Shown piece by piece: positions 16,406-23,853 of a stretch of DNA of 51,770 bases. Position 1 is the first letter of the stretch, and each line of letters starts with the position of its first letter. A model generated the notes under the pieces. That model was not told the DNA's origin. It searched no databases and saw only the letters and a program-made list of their open reading frames with translations. The stretch comes from Streptomyces sp. CNQ085 (GTDB lineage: Bacteria > Actinomycetota > Actinomycetes > Streptomycetales > Streptomycetaceae): positions 11,473 to 63,242 of the forward strand of contig NZ_JAJFAU010000005.1 of assembly GCF_022614595.1 (NCBI RefSeq), in the 5' to 3' direction. Position numbers and translations under genes: made by a program.

Positions 16406-16698
16406 CGGTAGAACTCGGCGGACAGCACCGGGGCGAGATCGGCGAACAGCCGGCGCAGCATGGCCGCGGACGGCTCCACGCAGAGCAGTGGGTACGTGAG
16501 CCCGACGGAGCGGGCGATCTCACGGGCGAACAACCCCGTACCGGAGCCGATGTCGGCCACCCGGTCGGCGGGAGACAGGCTCAGTGCTTCGGCGATGCGG
16601 GCGGACATCCAGGGGATGTAGTCCGGGCCGTACACCCAGTGCTCGTCGAACTCGGCGGCGAGGCCCTCGTAGTGCCCCAACACCTCACGCCGGTCCAC
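16402..16698 (-). pseudogene. Truncated SAM-dependent methyltransferase
   Basis: A 98-residue frame with the start of a class I methyltransferase: HYEGLAAEFDEHW, then motif I DRVADIGSGTGLFAREIA and post-I LLCVEPSAAML. Directly after this the frame ends with RRLFADLAPVLSAEFYR. Full enzymes have about 150 further residues completing the fold, so this cannot be a working methyltransferase. The final piece may be joined C-terminal sequence, which would make it another internal deletion. The frame stays coupled by a 4-nt overlap to the downstream membrane protein gene. Confidence 0.65.
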
Positions 16699-16988
16699 AG
16701 TTCGCCTCCGCTCGCCGCCGCGCCGCTTCTGCGGCCCCTCGTCAGGCTACCGGCCTTCCGGGGCGCTGCAAGATCGCGTTTTGGTCAGGAGGGTGTGGCC
16801 GGGGGCCTCCCCGCGTTACCCGGGACGCCGGTGGCGCGTATGTGAAACGCGTGCGTGGTCGCCTGCGGGTTCGTGACGCACCGGAGGCGGCGGGGGCGTC
16901 CGAGGGAGCGCGGGGCCGGGACGGGCGGACCGGTCGCCGATGGTCGGACGAGCGCCGAGTTGTCCGGCGGTTCGCCGCGTCCAACCTC

Positions 16989-17016
16989 TTGACCAAGAAC
17001 GATCCGTCATTAAGGT
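16989..17016 (+). promoter_or_regulatory. Promoter of the chitin LPMO gene
   Basis: TTGACC (16989-16994), 16-nt spacer, TAAGGT (17011-17016). The -10 lies inside the first DasR-type site, so repressor binding would block RNA polymerase. Confidence 0.5.
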
Positions 17017-17026
17017 CTAGACCTGA
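17011..17026. promoter_or_regulatory. DasR-responsive element 1 (dre)
   Basis: TAAGGTCTAGACCTGA; the GGTCTAGACC core matches the DasR consensus (ACTGGTCTAGACCAGT type). It overlaps the -10 box. DasR is the GntR-type repressor released by glucosamine-6-phosphate. Confidence 0.8.
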
Positions 17027-17031
17027 ACGCG

Positions 17032-17047
17032 TGAGGTCTAGACCTTA
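17032..17047. promoter_or_regulatory. DasR-responsive element 2 (dre)
   Basis: TGAGGTCTAGACCTTA, a second site with the same core. Its centre is 21 bp from the first, two helical turns, so both sites lie on one face of the DNA. Confidence 0.8.
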
Positions 17048-17252
17048 ACCCAGGCCCTGCCCTCGCCCTCGCGGCGTTGTCCGCGTGAGGGCGAGGTGCG
17101 TGGGCGTGGATACCCCGGGGCATCCGGTGCGTCCGTACACCCGCGCCATCCGGCGGGGCGGCGCGACCGGCGCGGCGTAAGAGCCGTATCCCACCCGGTC
17201 GCGCCGCGCTTCCGGGTGGCGGCCTCGACTACACCGAAGAAAGTGAAATGAC

Positions 17253-17975
17253 ATGAACACGAAGAAGCGAGTGGTCCTTGCGCTCGGCGCGATGGCCGCC
17301 CCCCTGCTCGCCGTCAGCCTTCCGGCGGGCACGGCCAACGCCCACGGCTGGGTCACCGACCCCGGCAGCCGCCAGGACCAGTGCGCAGCGGGCGTCGTCG
17401 ACTGCGGTCAGATCTCGTACGAGCCGCAGAGCGTGGAGGGGCCGAAGGGGCTCAAGAGCTGCAGTGGCGGCAACGAGCAGTTCGCCGAGCTCGACGACGA
17501 CAGCAAGGCCTGGCGGGTCACGCCGGTCGGCTCCTCGCACACCTTCACCTGGAGCCTGACGGCGCGCCACTCCACCGACACCTGGCAGTACTTCATCGGC
17601 GACCGGAAGATCGCCGAGTTCGACGGCAAGGGTGTGCAGCCGCCCTCGCAGGTCAGCCACCAGGTGAACTTCGACGGCCTCACCGGCCGCCAGAAGGTGC
17701 TCGCCGTGTGGAACGTGGCGGACACCGCCAACGCCTTCTACGCCTGCATCGACGTCAACATCGGCGGCACGGGCGGCGGTGACGGCGGTGGCGACGGCGA
17801 GCCGGGCGCCTGCGCCTCGCCGGCCTGGGGCACCGGGAACGTCTACACCGGCGGCGACACCGTCACCCACGACGGGCACACCTGGCGCGCCAAGTGGTGG
17901 ACGCGGGGCGAGGAGCCCGGCGCCACCGGCGAGTGGGGCGTCTGGGAGGACCTCGGAGCCTGCGCGGCCGCGTGA
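17253..17975 (+). CDS. AA10 lytic polysaccharide monooxygenase with C-terminal chitin-binding module
   Basis: A 240-residue secreted copper enzyme that oxidatively cleaves chitin (possibly cellulose). The Sec signal peptide (MNTKKRVVLALGAM, hydrophobic core, ANA) is cut before HGWV, exposing His1 of the copper histidine brace. The second brace His is in TARHSTDTWQYF, and NAFYACIDV supplies the axial Phe region. A Gly/Asp linker (GTGGGDGGGDGEPG) leads to a CBM5/12-type module (ACASPAWGTGNVYTGGDTV to KWWTRGEEPG and WGVWEDLGAC). Two dre sites and a promoter upstream place it under DasR, as is usual for Streptomyces chitinolytic genes. It is monocistronic, ending at a strong terminator. Confidence 0.93.
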   Translation: MNTKKRVVLALGAMAAPLLAVSLPAGTANAHGWVTDPGSRQDQCAAGVVDCGQISYEPQSVEGPKGLKSCSGGNEQFAELDDDSKAWRVTPVGSSHTFTWSLTARHSTDTWQYFIGDRKIAEFDGKGVQPPSQVSHQVNFDGLTGRQKVLAVWNVADTANAFYACIDVNIGGTGGGDGGGDGEPGACASPAWGTGNVYTGGDTVTHDGHTWRAKWWTRGEEPGATGEWGVWEDLGACAAA

Positions 17976-17998
17976 TCCGGTGACCGCGTGACGCGGCC

Positions 17999-18034
17999 GG
18001 GCCGGCGCGCGCCCGCAGGGGCGTGCGCCGGCCC
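17999..18034 (+). terminator. Terminator of the LPMO gene
   Basis: A 16-bp stem starting GGGCCGGCGCGCGCCC (one G-T wobble), loop GCAG, followed by TCTCCGTTTCCC. Being near-symmetric it may also serve the convergent methyltransferase gene. Confidence 0.7.
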
Positions 18035-18070
18035 TCTCCGTTTCCCGCCGCGCGTGTACGGGCCGCTCCG

Positions 18071-19249
18071 TCAGCCGATGACGTGCGCCGGGTCGCGCAG
18101 CCAGACCTCCTGGCGGCCGTCACGGGTGACCGTCAGACCGAACTCGCCCTGCTCAGGGCGGCCTTCGGCCTCGTACGCGCTCCAGGCGGCCTCCACCCGG
18201 TCCCACGGGGAGGCCGGGCCGTACTGCCAGACCTCGAAGAGGCCGCTGCCGTCTCCGCTCCGGCCGTCCCCGGCCGCGGTCGCGGCCGAGCCGTCGCGGC
18301 CGGTCAGCCAGAGGCGCCGGGCGCCGCCGTCCTCGTCGGCGTAGGTCATGGTGATGTCCGGCAGGCGGGCGAACGCCCAGGCGCAGAAGCCGGGTTCGGT
18401 GACCCGGGCCGGGTCCAGGCCGGTGGTGGAGGAGCGGGCGGTGGCGGAGTCCACCGCCGGGGCGGGCAGCCGGTCGGCGCGCAGCGGCATGAACCACGCC
18501 GAACCGGTGAACCTCCCCCGTGCCAGGCCGCCGTCCTGGACGGTCAGGGAGACCAGGCCCCCGGACCACACATCCCGGTGCAGGGGCGCGACGATCCGCC
18601 CGCCGGGCGCGGTCTGCGCCACCCACGCCCCCGGTACGCGCAGCACCGAGCACGTCGCCAGTACCCGGTCGTACGGCGCGCCGCGCGCCCACCCGGACAC
18701 GCCGTCGCCCCACACCACCCGGGGCGCGCGGCCGGCCGAGGCCAGCGCGTGCCGCGCCCGTTCGGCCAGGGCCGGGTCCACCTCGACGGTCACCACCCGG
18801 GCGTCGCCGAGGCGGTGGACGAGCAGGGCGGCGTTCCAGCCGGTGCCCGTGCCGATCTCCAGAACGCGCTCACCACCGCGGCCCACCTCCAGCTCCGCGA
18901 GCATCCGCGCGACGAGCGACGGCATGGAGCTGGAGGAGGTGGCCTCGCCGGGGCCGCCGGCCGCACCCTCGTCGAGCTGGGTGACGACCGGCTCGTCCGC
19001 GTAGGCGAGTTCCCACCAGGCATCGGGCTCCCCGGCGCGGTGGACGGGAACGTATCCGTCCGCGCCGTACCGCCAGACCCGTTCTGGCAGGAAGAGGTGG
19101 CGCGGCACCGCCTCGAAGGACGGCCGCCAGTCGGGGGTGAGGGCGCCGGAGGCCGAGACGGCGTCCAGCAGGCGCCGGTGGGACTCGTGCCACCGCCGCG
19201 TCGTGTCCGCCGTGCCTGCCGCTTCCGCCGCGCCCGTCGTACTCGTCAC
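18071..19249 (-). CDS. PIMT-like O-methyltransferase, RiPP-associated type
   Basis: About 392 residues, homologous to protein-L-isoaspartate O-methyltransferase but longer than the ~210-residue repair enzyme. GTG 19249 begins 5 nt after the stop of the 38-residue peptide gene. WRPSFEAVPRHLFLPERVW and YADEPVVTQLDEG match the PIMT N-terminal region. SSSSMPSLVARMLAEL replaces the usual S-x-P-H-M substrate motif. VLEIGTGTGWNAALLVHRLG is the SAM site. The ~120-residue C-terminal extension (ending WDRVEAAWSAYEAEGRPEQGEFGLTVT) is the hallmark of PIMTs that modify ribosomal peptides (lanthipeptide, lasso, graspetide and imiditide systems), where an Asp methyl ester collapses to aspartimide. The neighbouring peptide is the obvious substrate candidate. 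A housekeeping repair role is less likely. Confidence 0.85.
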   Translation of the reverse strand: MTSTTGAAEAAGTADTTRRWHESHRRLLDAVSASGALTPDWRPSFEAVPRHLFLPERVWRYGADGYVPVHRAGEPDAWWELAYADEPVVTQLDEGAAGGPGEATSSSSMPSLVARMLAELEVGRGGERVLEIGTGTGWNAALLVHRLGDARVVTVEVDPALAERARHALASAGRAPRVVWGDGVSGWARGAPYDRVLATCSVLRVPGAWVAQTAPGGRIVAPLHRDVWSGGLVSLTVQDGGLARGRFTGSAWFMPLRADRLPAPAVDSATARSSTTGLDPARVTEPGFCAWAFARLPDITMTYADEDGGARRLWLTGRDGSAATAAGDGRSGDGSGLFEVWQYGPASPWDRVEAAWSAYEAEGRPEQGEFGLTVTRDGRQEVWLRDPAHVIG

Positions 19250-19254
19250 CGCGT

Positions 19255-19371
19255 TCACCGCCGCTTGGGCTTGGCGGGGCCGCCGTCGGGGGAGGGCGGC
19301 TGGGGTGGCGGGTTCCACGGCCTGATCGGGGCCGGCTTTCCGGCGTGCTTGCTCCTCGTGCCGTCTGCCAT
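19255..19371 (-). CDS. Candidate RiPP precursor: 38-residue Pro/Lys/Arg-rich peptide
   Basis: A short gene directly upstream of the PIMT-like methyltransferase. ATG 19371 has GGAAGGA eight bases upstream, and the stop lies 5 nt before the methyltransferase GTG. The peptide starts MADGTRSKHAGKPAP, has IRPWNPPP in the middle and PDGGPAKPKRR at the end. It contains 11 Pro, 8 Lys/Arg and one Trp, with no Cys, Ser-rich core or signal peptide. Two Asp-Gly pairs (Asp3-Gly4, Asp29-Gly30) are the residue context most prone to succinimide formation; Asp29-Gly30-Gly31 near the C-terminus is the likelier target. That the peptide is modified by its neighbour is inference from gene pairing and the enzyme family. 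Confidence 0.65.
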   Translation of the reverse strand: MADGTRSKHAGKPAPIRPWNPPPQPPSPDGGPAKPKRR

Positions 19372-19421
19372 GGACGGTCCTTCCGTTCGTCGTGAGTGGG
19401 TGACGGAAGGAGACGCTAGAG

Positions 19422-19447
19422 GTCACCCAGCGTGCCGGGAAGGTGAC
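19422..19447. promoter_or_regulatory. Inverted repeat upstream of the peptide/methyltransferase operon
   Basis: GTCACC, 14-nt spacer, GGTGAC, 51-76 nt upstream of the peptide start codon. A TAGCGT on the minus strand (plus 19413-19418) next to it could be the -10. Operator assignment is tentative. Confidence 0.3.
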
Positions 19448-19638
19448 TCAGGCCAACGGCGCGGGAGTTGGGTGGTGGATTAACGGGGCCCGCTCCAGCG
19501 TCTTTCGTCTGCGGTTTCGTGAGGCGCGCAGTGCGGCTGCTGAGCCGGTTCCTCTGGCGGACGGCCCCCACGGCACATCACGCTGTGCGGTGAGCCGAAC
19601 GCGACAGGCGACACGACGCACGGAAAGGCACCGCGCCC

Positions 19639-19899
19639 ATGCACGACCTCCCCACAGTCCCGCCCGCCGACGCGGCGGGCAGCGATCCGGTCACCGAGGC
19701 GATCAGCGCATCCACCGAGGCGGTGGTCGAACTCCACGCGGCCCTGGCCGGGAACGGGATCACCCTGCCCTCCCTCGGCATCGACCTGGCGTCCTGCACC
19801 CGGACCGTCGGCCCGCGTCCGCTGGTGGAGCTGGGGCGCTGCAACCTGGAGACCGCCCGCGTCCTGACCGCCGCCCTGGAGAGGGCGGCGGTCAGGTGA
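19639..19899 (+). CDS. Small soluble protein, function unknown
   Basis: An 86-residue protein, ATG 19639 preceded by GGAAAGG. It has no signal peptide or membrane segment. The middle reads SDPVTEAISASTEAVVELHAALAG and TLPSLGIDLASC, the end VELGRCNLETARVLTAALERA, predicting a mostly helical fold. The codon third positions are typical of Streptomyces coding DNA. It lies divergent from the candidate RiPP pair and convergent to the xylanase. I do not recognise a family. Confidence 0.65.
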   Translation: MHDLPTVPPADAAGSDPVTEAISASTEAVVELHAALAGNGITLPSLGIDLASCTRTVGPRPLVELGRCNLETARVLTAALERAAVR

Positions 19900-19948
19900 C
19901 GCCGCCCCGTCCCGTGTCCGGTGCGAGGCGGCTGTGAGGCGGGAGCGG

Positions 19949-19992
19949 GCCGGGCCCGCCACCGCCCGGTAAGGGGTGGAAGCGGGCCCGGC
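19949..19992. terminator. Bidirectional terminator between small protein and xylanase genes
   Basis: GCCGGGCCCGC (19949-19959) pairs perfectly with GCGGGCCCGGC (19982-19992) across a 22-nt loop that can itself form a small CCACC/GGTGG stem. It sits between convergent genes. Confidence 0.6.
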
Positions 19993-20057
19993 GGGGGCTC
20001 CTCGTCCAACTCGCCGCGGCCGGCCGGCGGTGGGCGGTCAGCGGCGGACGGAAGCAC

Positions 20058-21227
20058 TCAGCGGCGCTTCCAGCCCCGGTCCTCCTTCCACTGCTCCCAC
20101 TTGGCCTCCTTCAGGGAGGACTTCAGGGCGTGGAAGGCGGGCTTGCGCTTGAAGTCCTCGGTCATGACCGTCGCCGAGCCCTCGCCCTCGAAGAACACCG
20201 GCACCCAGGAGTACTTGTCGGTGAAACCCCAGACGGTGAAGGAGTCGCACTCCTCGACCGCCAGGCACGCCTCTAGTACCCGCTGGTACCAGTCGGCCTG
20301 CTGCTCCTGCTGTGCGGGGGTGGGCTCGCCGTTCCCGGGCAGGTCCATGCGGATGTCCAGCTCGGTGACGGCCGTCTCCAGGCCGAGGTCGTCGAACCGC
20401 TGCAGGTTCTGCTGGAGGTCGCCCGGGAAGCCGTAGCGCATGCTCAGGTGAGCCTGGACGGAGAAGCCGTGCAGGGGCACGCCCTGCGCGAGCAGCTCCT
20501 GGCTGAGCTCGTGGTAGGCGTCGCTCTTGGCGTTGCCGCTCGCCACGTTGTAGTCGTTGAAGAACAGCCTCGCCTCCGGGTCGGCCTCGTGGGCCCAGCG
20601 GAAGGCGTCGGCGATGATCCCGGGCCCGAGCTCGCGGATCCAGATGTTGTCCCGGGTGCGCAGGCCGCCCTGGTCGTCGAAGATCTCGTTGGCCACGTCC
20701 CACTGCTGGATCCTGCCCTTGTAGCGGCCGACGACGGTGGTGATGTGCTCGTGCAGGATCTCGCGCAGCTCCTCCTCGGAGAAGTCGCCCTGCTCCAGCC
20801 ACTCGGGGTTCTGGCTGTGCCACAGCAGCGTGTGGCCGCGCACGACCTGCCGGTGGCGCTCGGCGAACTCCACGATGGCGTCGGCCGCCTCGAAGTCGTA
20901 GGTGTCCCGGTCGGGGCGGAGGAACTCCCACTTCATCTGGTTCTCGGGGGAGACCGAGCTGAACTGCTGCCCCAGGATCTTCCGGTACTTCCGGTCGTGG
21001 GTGAACGGGTCCGGGTAGTCCTGCTCGAGGTGGTGGCCGCCGCCCGCCACGGCGGTGCCCACGTAGAACCCCTTGGGAGCGGCCTCGCGCAGCCGGTCGA
21101 ACTTGGCGTTGGAGTGCGGTGCGGCCTCCCGGCCGGCGGGCGGGGCGGCCGCGGCCGAGGTCACCACCAGGGGCAGGGACAGTGCGGCCGCGGTGAGCGC
21201 GGCGGTGGCGATGCGAACGGGTCTCAT
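20058..21227 (-). CDS. Secreted GH10 endo-beta-1,4-xylanase
   Basis: A 389-residue GH10 enzyme hydrolysing xylan. ATG 21227 is chosen because a ribosome binding site (GGGAG) precedes it and a proper signal peptide follows (MRPVRIATAALTAAALSLPL, ending near VTSAAAA). The catalytic barrel covers about residues 35-360: SVSPENQMKWEFLRPD, HTLLWHSQNPEWL, QQWDVANEIFDD (acid/base Glu) and ETAVTELDIRM (nucleophile Glu), then WGFTDKYSWVP. There is no carbohydrate-binding module, unlike many Streptomyces GH10 enzymes. Two operator-like palindromes lie at and just upstream of the start. Confidence 0.95.
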   Translation of the reverse strand: MRPVRIATAALTAAALSLPLVVTSAAAAPPAGREAAPHSNAKFDRLREAAPKGFYVGTAVAGGGHHLEQDYPDPFTHDRKYRKILGQQFSSVSPENQMKWEFLRPDRDTYDFEAADAIVEFAERHRQVVRGHTLLWHSQNPEWLEQGDFSEEELREILHEHITTVVGRYKGRIQQWDVANEIFDDQGGLRTRDNIWIRELGPGIIADAFRWAHEADPEARLFFNDYNVASGNAKSDAYHELSQELLAQGVPLHGFSVQAHLSMRYGFPGDLQQNLQRFDDLGLETAVTELDIRMDLPGNGEPTPAQQEQQADWYQRVLEACLAVEECDSFTVWGFTDKYSWVPVFFEGEGSATVMTEDFKRKPAFHALKSSLKEAKWEQWKEDRGWKRR

Positions 21228-21240
21228 CGGAGGGCTCCCA
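21227..21240. promoter_or_regulatory. CebR-like box overlapping the xylanase ribosome binding site
   Basis: TCGGAGGGCTCCCA matches 12 of 14 positions of the CebR box TGGGAGCGCTCCCA. CebR is the LacI-type cello-oligosaccharide repressor of Streptomyces. The box contains the xylanase Shine-Dalgarno, so part of the match could be coincidence. Confidence 0.35.
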
Positions 21241-21265
21241 TTTCCGGTCGGTCTTTTCAAGATTT

Positions 21266-21280
21266 CCGGAAAATTTCCGG
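21266..21280. promoter_or_regulatory. Xylanase-type operator palindrome
   Basis: CCGGAAAATTTCCGG, perfect 7-bp arms around one base, 39-53 nt upstream of the xylanase start. It contains the GAAA-N-TTTC motif known from Streptomyces xylanase promoters. An overlapping TTTCCGGAAA palindrome begins at 21263. Confidence 0.65.
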
Positions 21281-21441
21281 ATGCCTGGTTCAGGGACGCT
21301 AAGAGCCCTTCGGTCAGGCCGTCAATACCCGTGCACCACCCCCGTTCGCCGACGTGTCAGCCGAGGTCGTCCCGCGTACCCCGGTCCGCCGCCGCACCCG
21401 GGCCGCGCGGCTGTCGGCGTGACATGCGAACATGCCTCGCC

Positions 21442-22101
21442 ATGGACCTGTCCTCGCTCATCGCACGGCTCACGCTCCCGCCGTCGACGGACTCCGGCCG
21501 GACCGCCGCGCCCGAGCCCGTCCCCGTCGACTGGGACGTGGTCGAGAGCCGGCTGGGGCTGAGGCTGCCGGCCGACTACAGGGCGCTGGTCTCCGCCCTC
21601 GGGCCACTGGAGATCGGCGGGCGGCTGTGGCTGCACACGCCGTGCGAGCGGGAGGGCGGTTACGAGTACGGGGACTGGCTGTGGGAGACCCACCGGGAGT
21701 GCCGCATCTCCTCCCGCCGGGCCCTGCGCAGGGAGCCGCCGCCGTTCCACCCCGATCCCGGCGGGCTGCTCGCCTGGGGCGATACGCGGGAGGGCGTCAG
21801 GCTGCTCTGGGACACCGGGGCGTCCGGCGGCCCCGACCGGTGGCCGGTCGTCGTGTTCGACGCCGGGGCCGCCCGGCGCGGTGACGACCCGTGGCGCGGC
21901 TGCGGGACGACGCTGACACGGACCCTGGCGGCGCTGCTGACCACCGGAATCCGGCTGCCCGGCGGCAGGACGCTCGGGCCGCTGCCGCCCACCGCGCGCC
22001 GTCCCGGCTTCCTGGCCGGCGCCCGCCCCTGGAGGCCGCCGGAGCCGGAGCAGGAGCCCGGGCCGGAACCCGGGCCGGGGCCGGAGCGCCGGAGACGCTG
22101 A
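21442..22101 (+). CDS. SMI1/KNR4 family protein
   Basis: A 219-residue protein with the SMI1/KNR4 (SUKH) fold signature: VDWDVVESRLGLRLPADYRALVSALG near residues 30-57, then the Trp-rich and acidic LWLHTPCERE and DYGLLAWGDTREGVRLLW-like region (GLLAWGDTREGVRLLWDT) and PVVVFDAG. SUKH proteins are often immunity proteins against contact-dependent toxins, but many actinobacterial members stand alone and no toxin gene adjoins this one. The C-terminal 25 residues are a Pro/Glu/Gly low-complexity tail. The start at 21442 best fits the fold; an ATG six codons earlier is possible. Confidence 0.8.
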   Translation: MDLSSLIARLTLPPSTDSGRTAAPEPVPVDWDVVESRLGLRLPADYRALVSALGPLEIGGRLWLHTPCEREGGYEYGDWLWETHRECRISSRRALRREPPPFHPDPGGLLAWGDTREGVRLLWDTGASGGPDRWPVVVFDAGAARRGDDPWRGCGTTLTRTLAALLTTGIRLPGGRTLGPLPPTARRPGFLAGARPWRPPEPEQEPGPEPGPGPERRRR

Positions 22102-22137
22102 CCCGGCCGTATCCCCGCCGCGCTCCCCGCCGTCCCC

Positions 22138-23853
22138 TCAGCGCCGCCGCAGCAGCAGTTCCGTGTTGCGATCGCCCGCCCCGCCGGTCAGGGACGTGCT
22201 GCGGCCCGGGGCGTTGAAGGCCAGCTCGCGGTAGAGCGACGCCAGCCCGGCGGGGGAGAGATCGCCGGGGTCGGCGGCGTAGGGGGCCGCGGACTCGACG
22301 CAGGTGGTGAAGAGGGACAGGGTGCCATCGCCGTTGTCCGTCAGCTCGACGACGCGGGCCAGCTGCGGGTGGTCCACGTGCGAGGCGGTGGTGATCTCCC
22401 AGTAGTGGCCGCGCGGCACGATCCGGTTGCGGTGGCTGTGCCCGTTGATCCAGGCGGCCACATTGGCGTGCCGCCCCAGCAGCGCGGTCAGCTCCGCGCC
22501 GCCGACGGTGACGGACTCGCTGTAGTGGTGGCTGAAGACCAGCACGAGGTCGTCGCCGTGGCGGGCCAGCTCACGTTCCAGCCAGCGCAGTTGGGCGGCT
22601 CCGATGTGGCCTCGGTAGTCGCCGTCCGGGTTGGTGGTGTCCAGGCTGACGCCGAGCACGCCGTCGGCGACGCGGAAGGAGTAGTACAGCCGCCCCTCCT
22701 CCAGAGCGGCCCGGGTGTAGCCGTGGCCGGCCGGACCGGGACCGGCGTACGCCGGGTCCAGGTGCGCCGCGGCGTACTCCCGGGTGGTGAGGGGCGCGCG
22801 GGAGGGGTCGGGGGTGACGGCGCGCATCCTCCGGGAGTGGGCGCGCAGCAGTTCCCTCAGCGCGGCGCCCCGGGTGTCGCGGCCCCCTCGCACCGATCTG
22901 TGGAGCGCGGCGGCCTCGGCCTCGGGCAGCTCGTAGAGTTTGCGCTCCCCGGTGGCCAGGTCGGTGAAGTGCGCGCCGCCCGCGAAGTGGCCGCCGTGGA
23001 GGTCGTCGTGGTTGCCGACGGTGGAGTACCAGGGGATGGCCAGGCCGGGGCTGGTGAGCCGCCGGACCGCGGCGTCGAGGAAGCCGTCGAGGCGGGGGAA
23101 GCCGTACCGCGCCCGGTCGGTGTCCTCCGCCCCGCCCTCCGGGTGCCAGTACAGGGGCAGCCCGGAGTTCTGCACGCCCTCGTAGCGCAGCGGGTCGCCG
23201 GTGTTGGGGGTGATGCGGCCGCCGCTCATCGCGGTGAGGAACCACTCGGTCTCGGCACGGCAGTTGTTGTCGGTGTTGTCCCCGGTGGTGATCGCGAAGC
23301 CGAGCGGCGCGCCGGTGGCCGGGCCGCCGCGCAGCGAGTTGATCCGCTCGACCATCGAGACCAGGCCGTGCACCGACAGTGCCTCCTGCGGGCGCCAGGC
23401 GCCGAGCTTCCCGGAGCGCATGTACTCGAAACGCAACGGATGCTGCACGTCCGTGACATGGGTGTCGGTGAGGTGGACGAAACAGGCCAGTGCGGTGCGC
23501 CGGTCCGCGCGCGCCCCGCCCGCGGCGGCCAGGTCCTCCCGTACGACCCGCGCCCAGCCGCGCCCCTCGCCCAGCCGCCGGTAGCCGCCCGTACCGCGCG
23601 GCGAGGCGGTGCCCTCCAGCGTGGTCCCGGCGGGGGAGGGGGCGGCCGGGGCGGAGGGCGAAGGGGACGGGGAGGGCGGCGGGGAGGGCGGGGCCGCGGT
23701 GGGCGCCGCGGCGTCGGCCGGTCCCCCGCCCCCGCCGAGGGCCACTCCCGCACCGGTGGCGACCGCGGCGGCTCCGGCGGCGGCGAGCAGGGTGCGGCGG
23801 TCGAGGGCGCGGTGGGGCGTGGTGCGGCGGGCTGGCCGGCTGCTGCGGGACAT
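22138..23853 (-). CDS. Tat-exported metallophosphoesterase (TIGR03767 type)
   Basis: A 571-residue calcineurin-like phosphoesterase. ATG 23853 has GGGGAGAG upstream. The N-terminus is a twin-arginine signal (HRALDRRTLLAAAGAAAVATG), followed by a long Pro/Ser/Ala linker. The enzyme core carries the dinuclear metal motifs in order: LTDTHVTDV, TTGDNTDNN, VGNHDD, FSHHYSES and NGHSHRN. The length and the TTLEGTASPRGTGGYRRLGEG entry match the actinobacterial family first described in Propionibacterium. The substrate is unknown. It converges on the SMI1 gene with a 36-nt gap. Confidence 0.88.
   Translation of the reverse strand: MSRSSRPARRTTPHRALDRRTLLAAAGAAAVATGAGVALGGGGGPADAAAPTAAPPSPPPSPSPSPSAPAAPSPAGTTLEGTASPRGTGGYRRLGEGRGWARVVREDLAAAGGARADRRTALACFVHLTDTHVTDVQHPLRFEYMRSGKLGAWRPQEALSVHGLVSMVERINSLRGGPATGAPLGFAITTGDNTDNNCRAETEWFLTAMSGGRITPNTGDPLRYEGVQNSGLPLYWHPEGGAEDTDRARYGFPRLDGFLDAAVRRLTSPGLAIPWYSTVGNHDDLHGGHFAGGAHFTDLATGERKLYELPEAEAAALHRSVRGGRDTRGAALRELLRAHSRRMRAVTPDPSRAPLTTREYAAAHLDPAYAGPGPAGHGYTRAALEEGRLYYSFRVADGVLGVSLDTTNPDGDYRGHIGAAQLRWLERELARHGDDLVLVFSHHYSESVTVGGAELTALLGRHANVAAWINGHSHRNRIVPRGHYWEITTASHVDHPQLARVVELTDNGDGTLSLFTTCVESAAPYAADPGDLSPAGLASLYRELAFNAPGRSTSLTGGAGDRNTELLLRRR

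Larger units (their letters stand above)
16699..17252. other. Divergent regulatory region of the LPMO gene
   Basis: 553 bases with no convincing gene. It contains a -35/-10 pair and two DasR-type sites (16989-17047), then a ~200-nt GC-rich 5' leader with a hairpin (CCTCGCCCTCGCGG pairing with the stretch ending near 17094). The LPMO ribosome binding region AAGAAAGTGA follows. Confidence 0.6.

Noticed and set aside
21442..22101. SMI1/KNR4 protein as immunity gene of a polymorphic toxin
   Set aside because: No toxin or secretion gene is adjacent, and solitary SUKH proteins are common.
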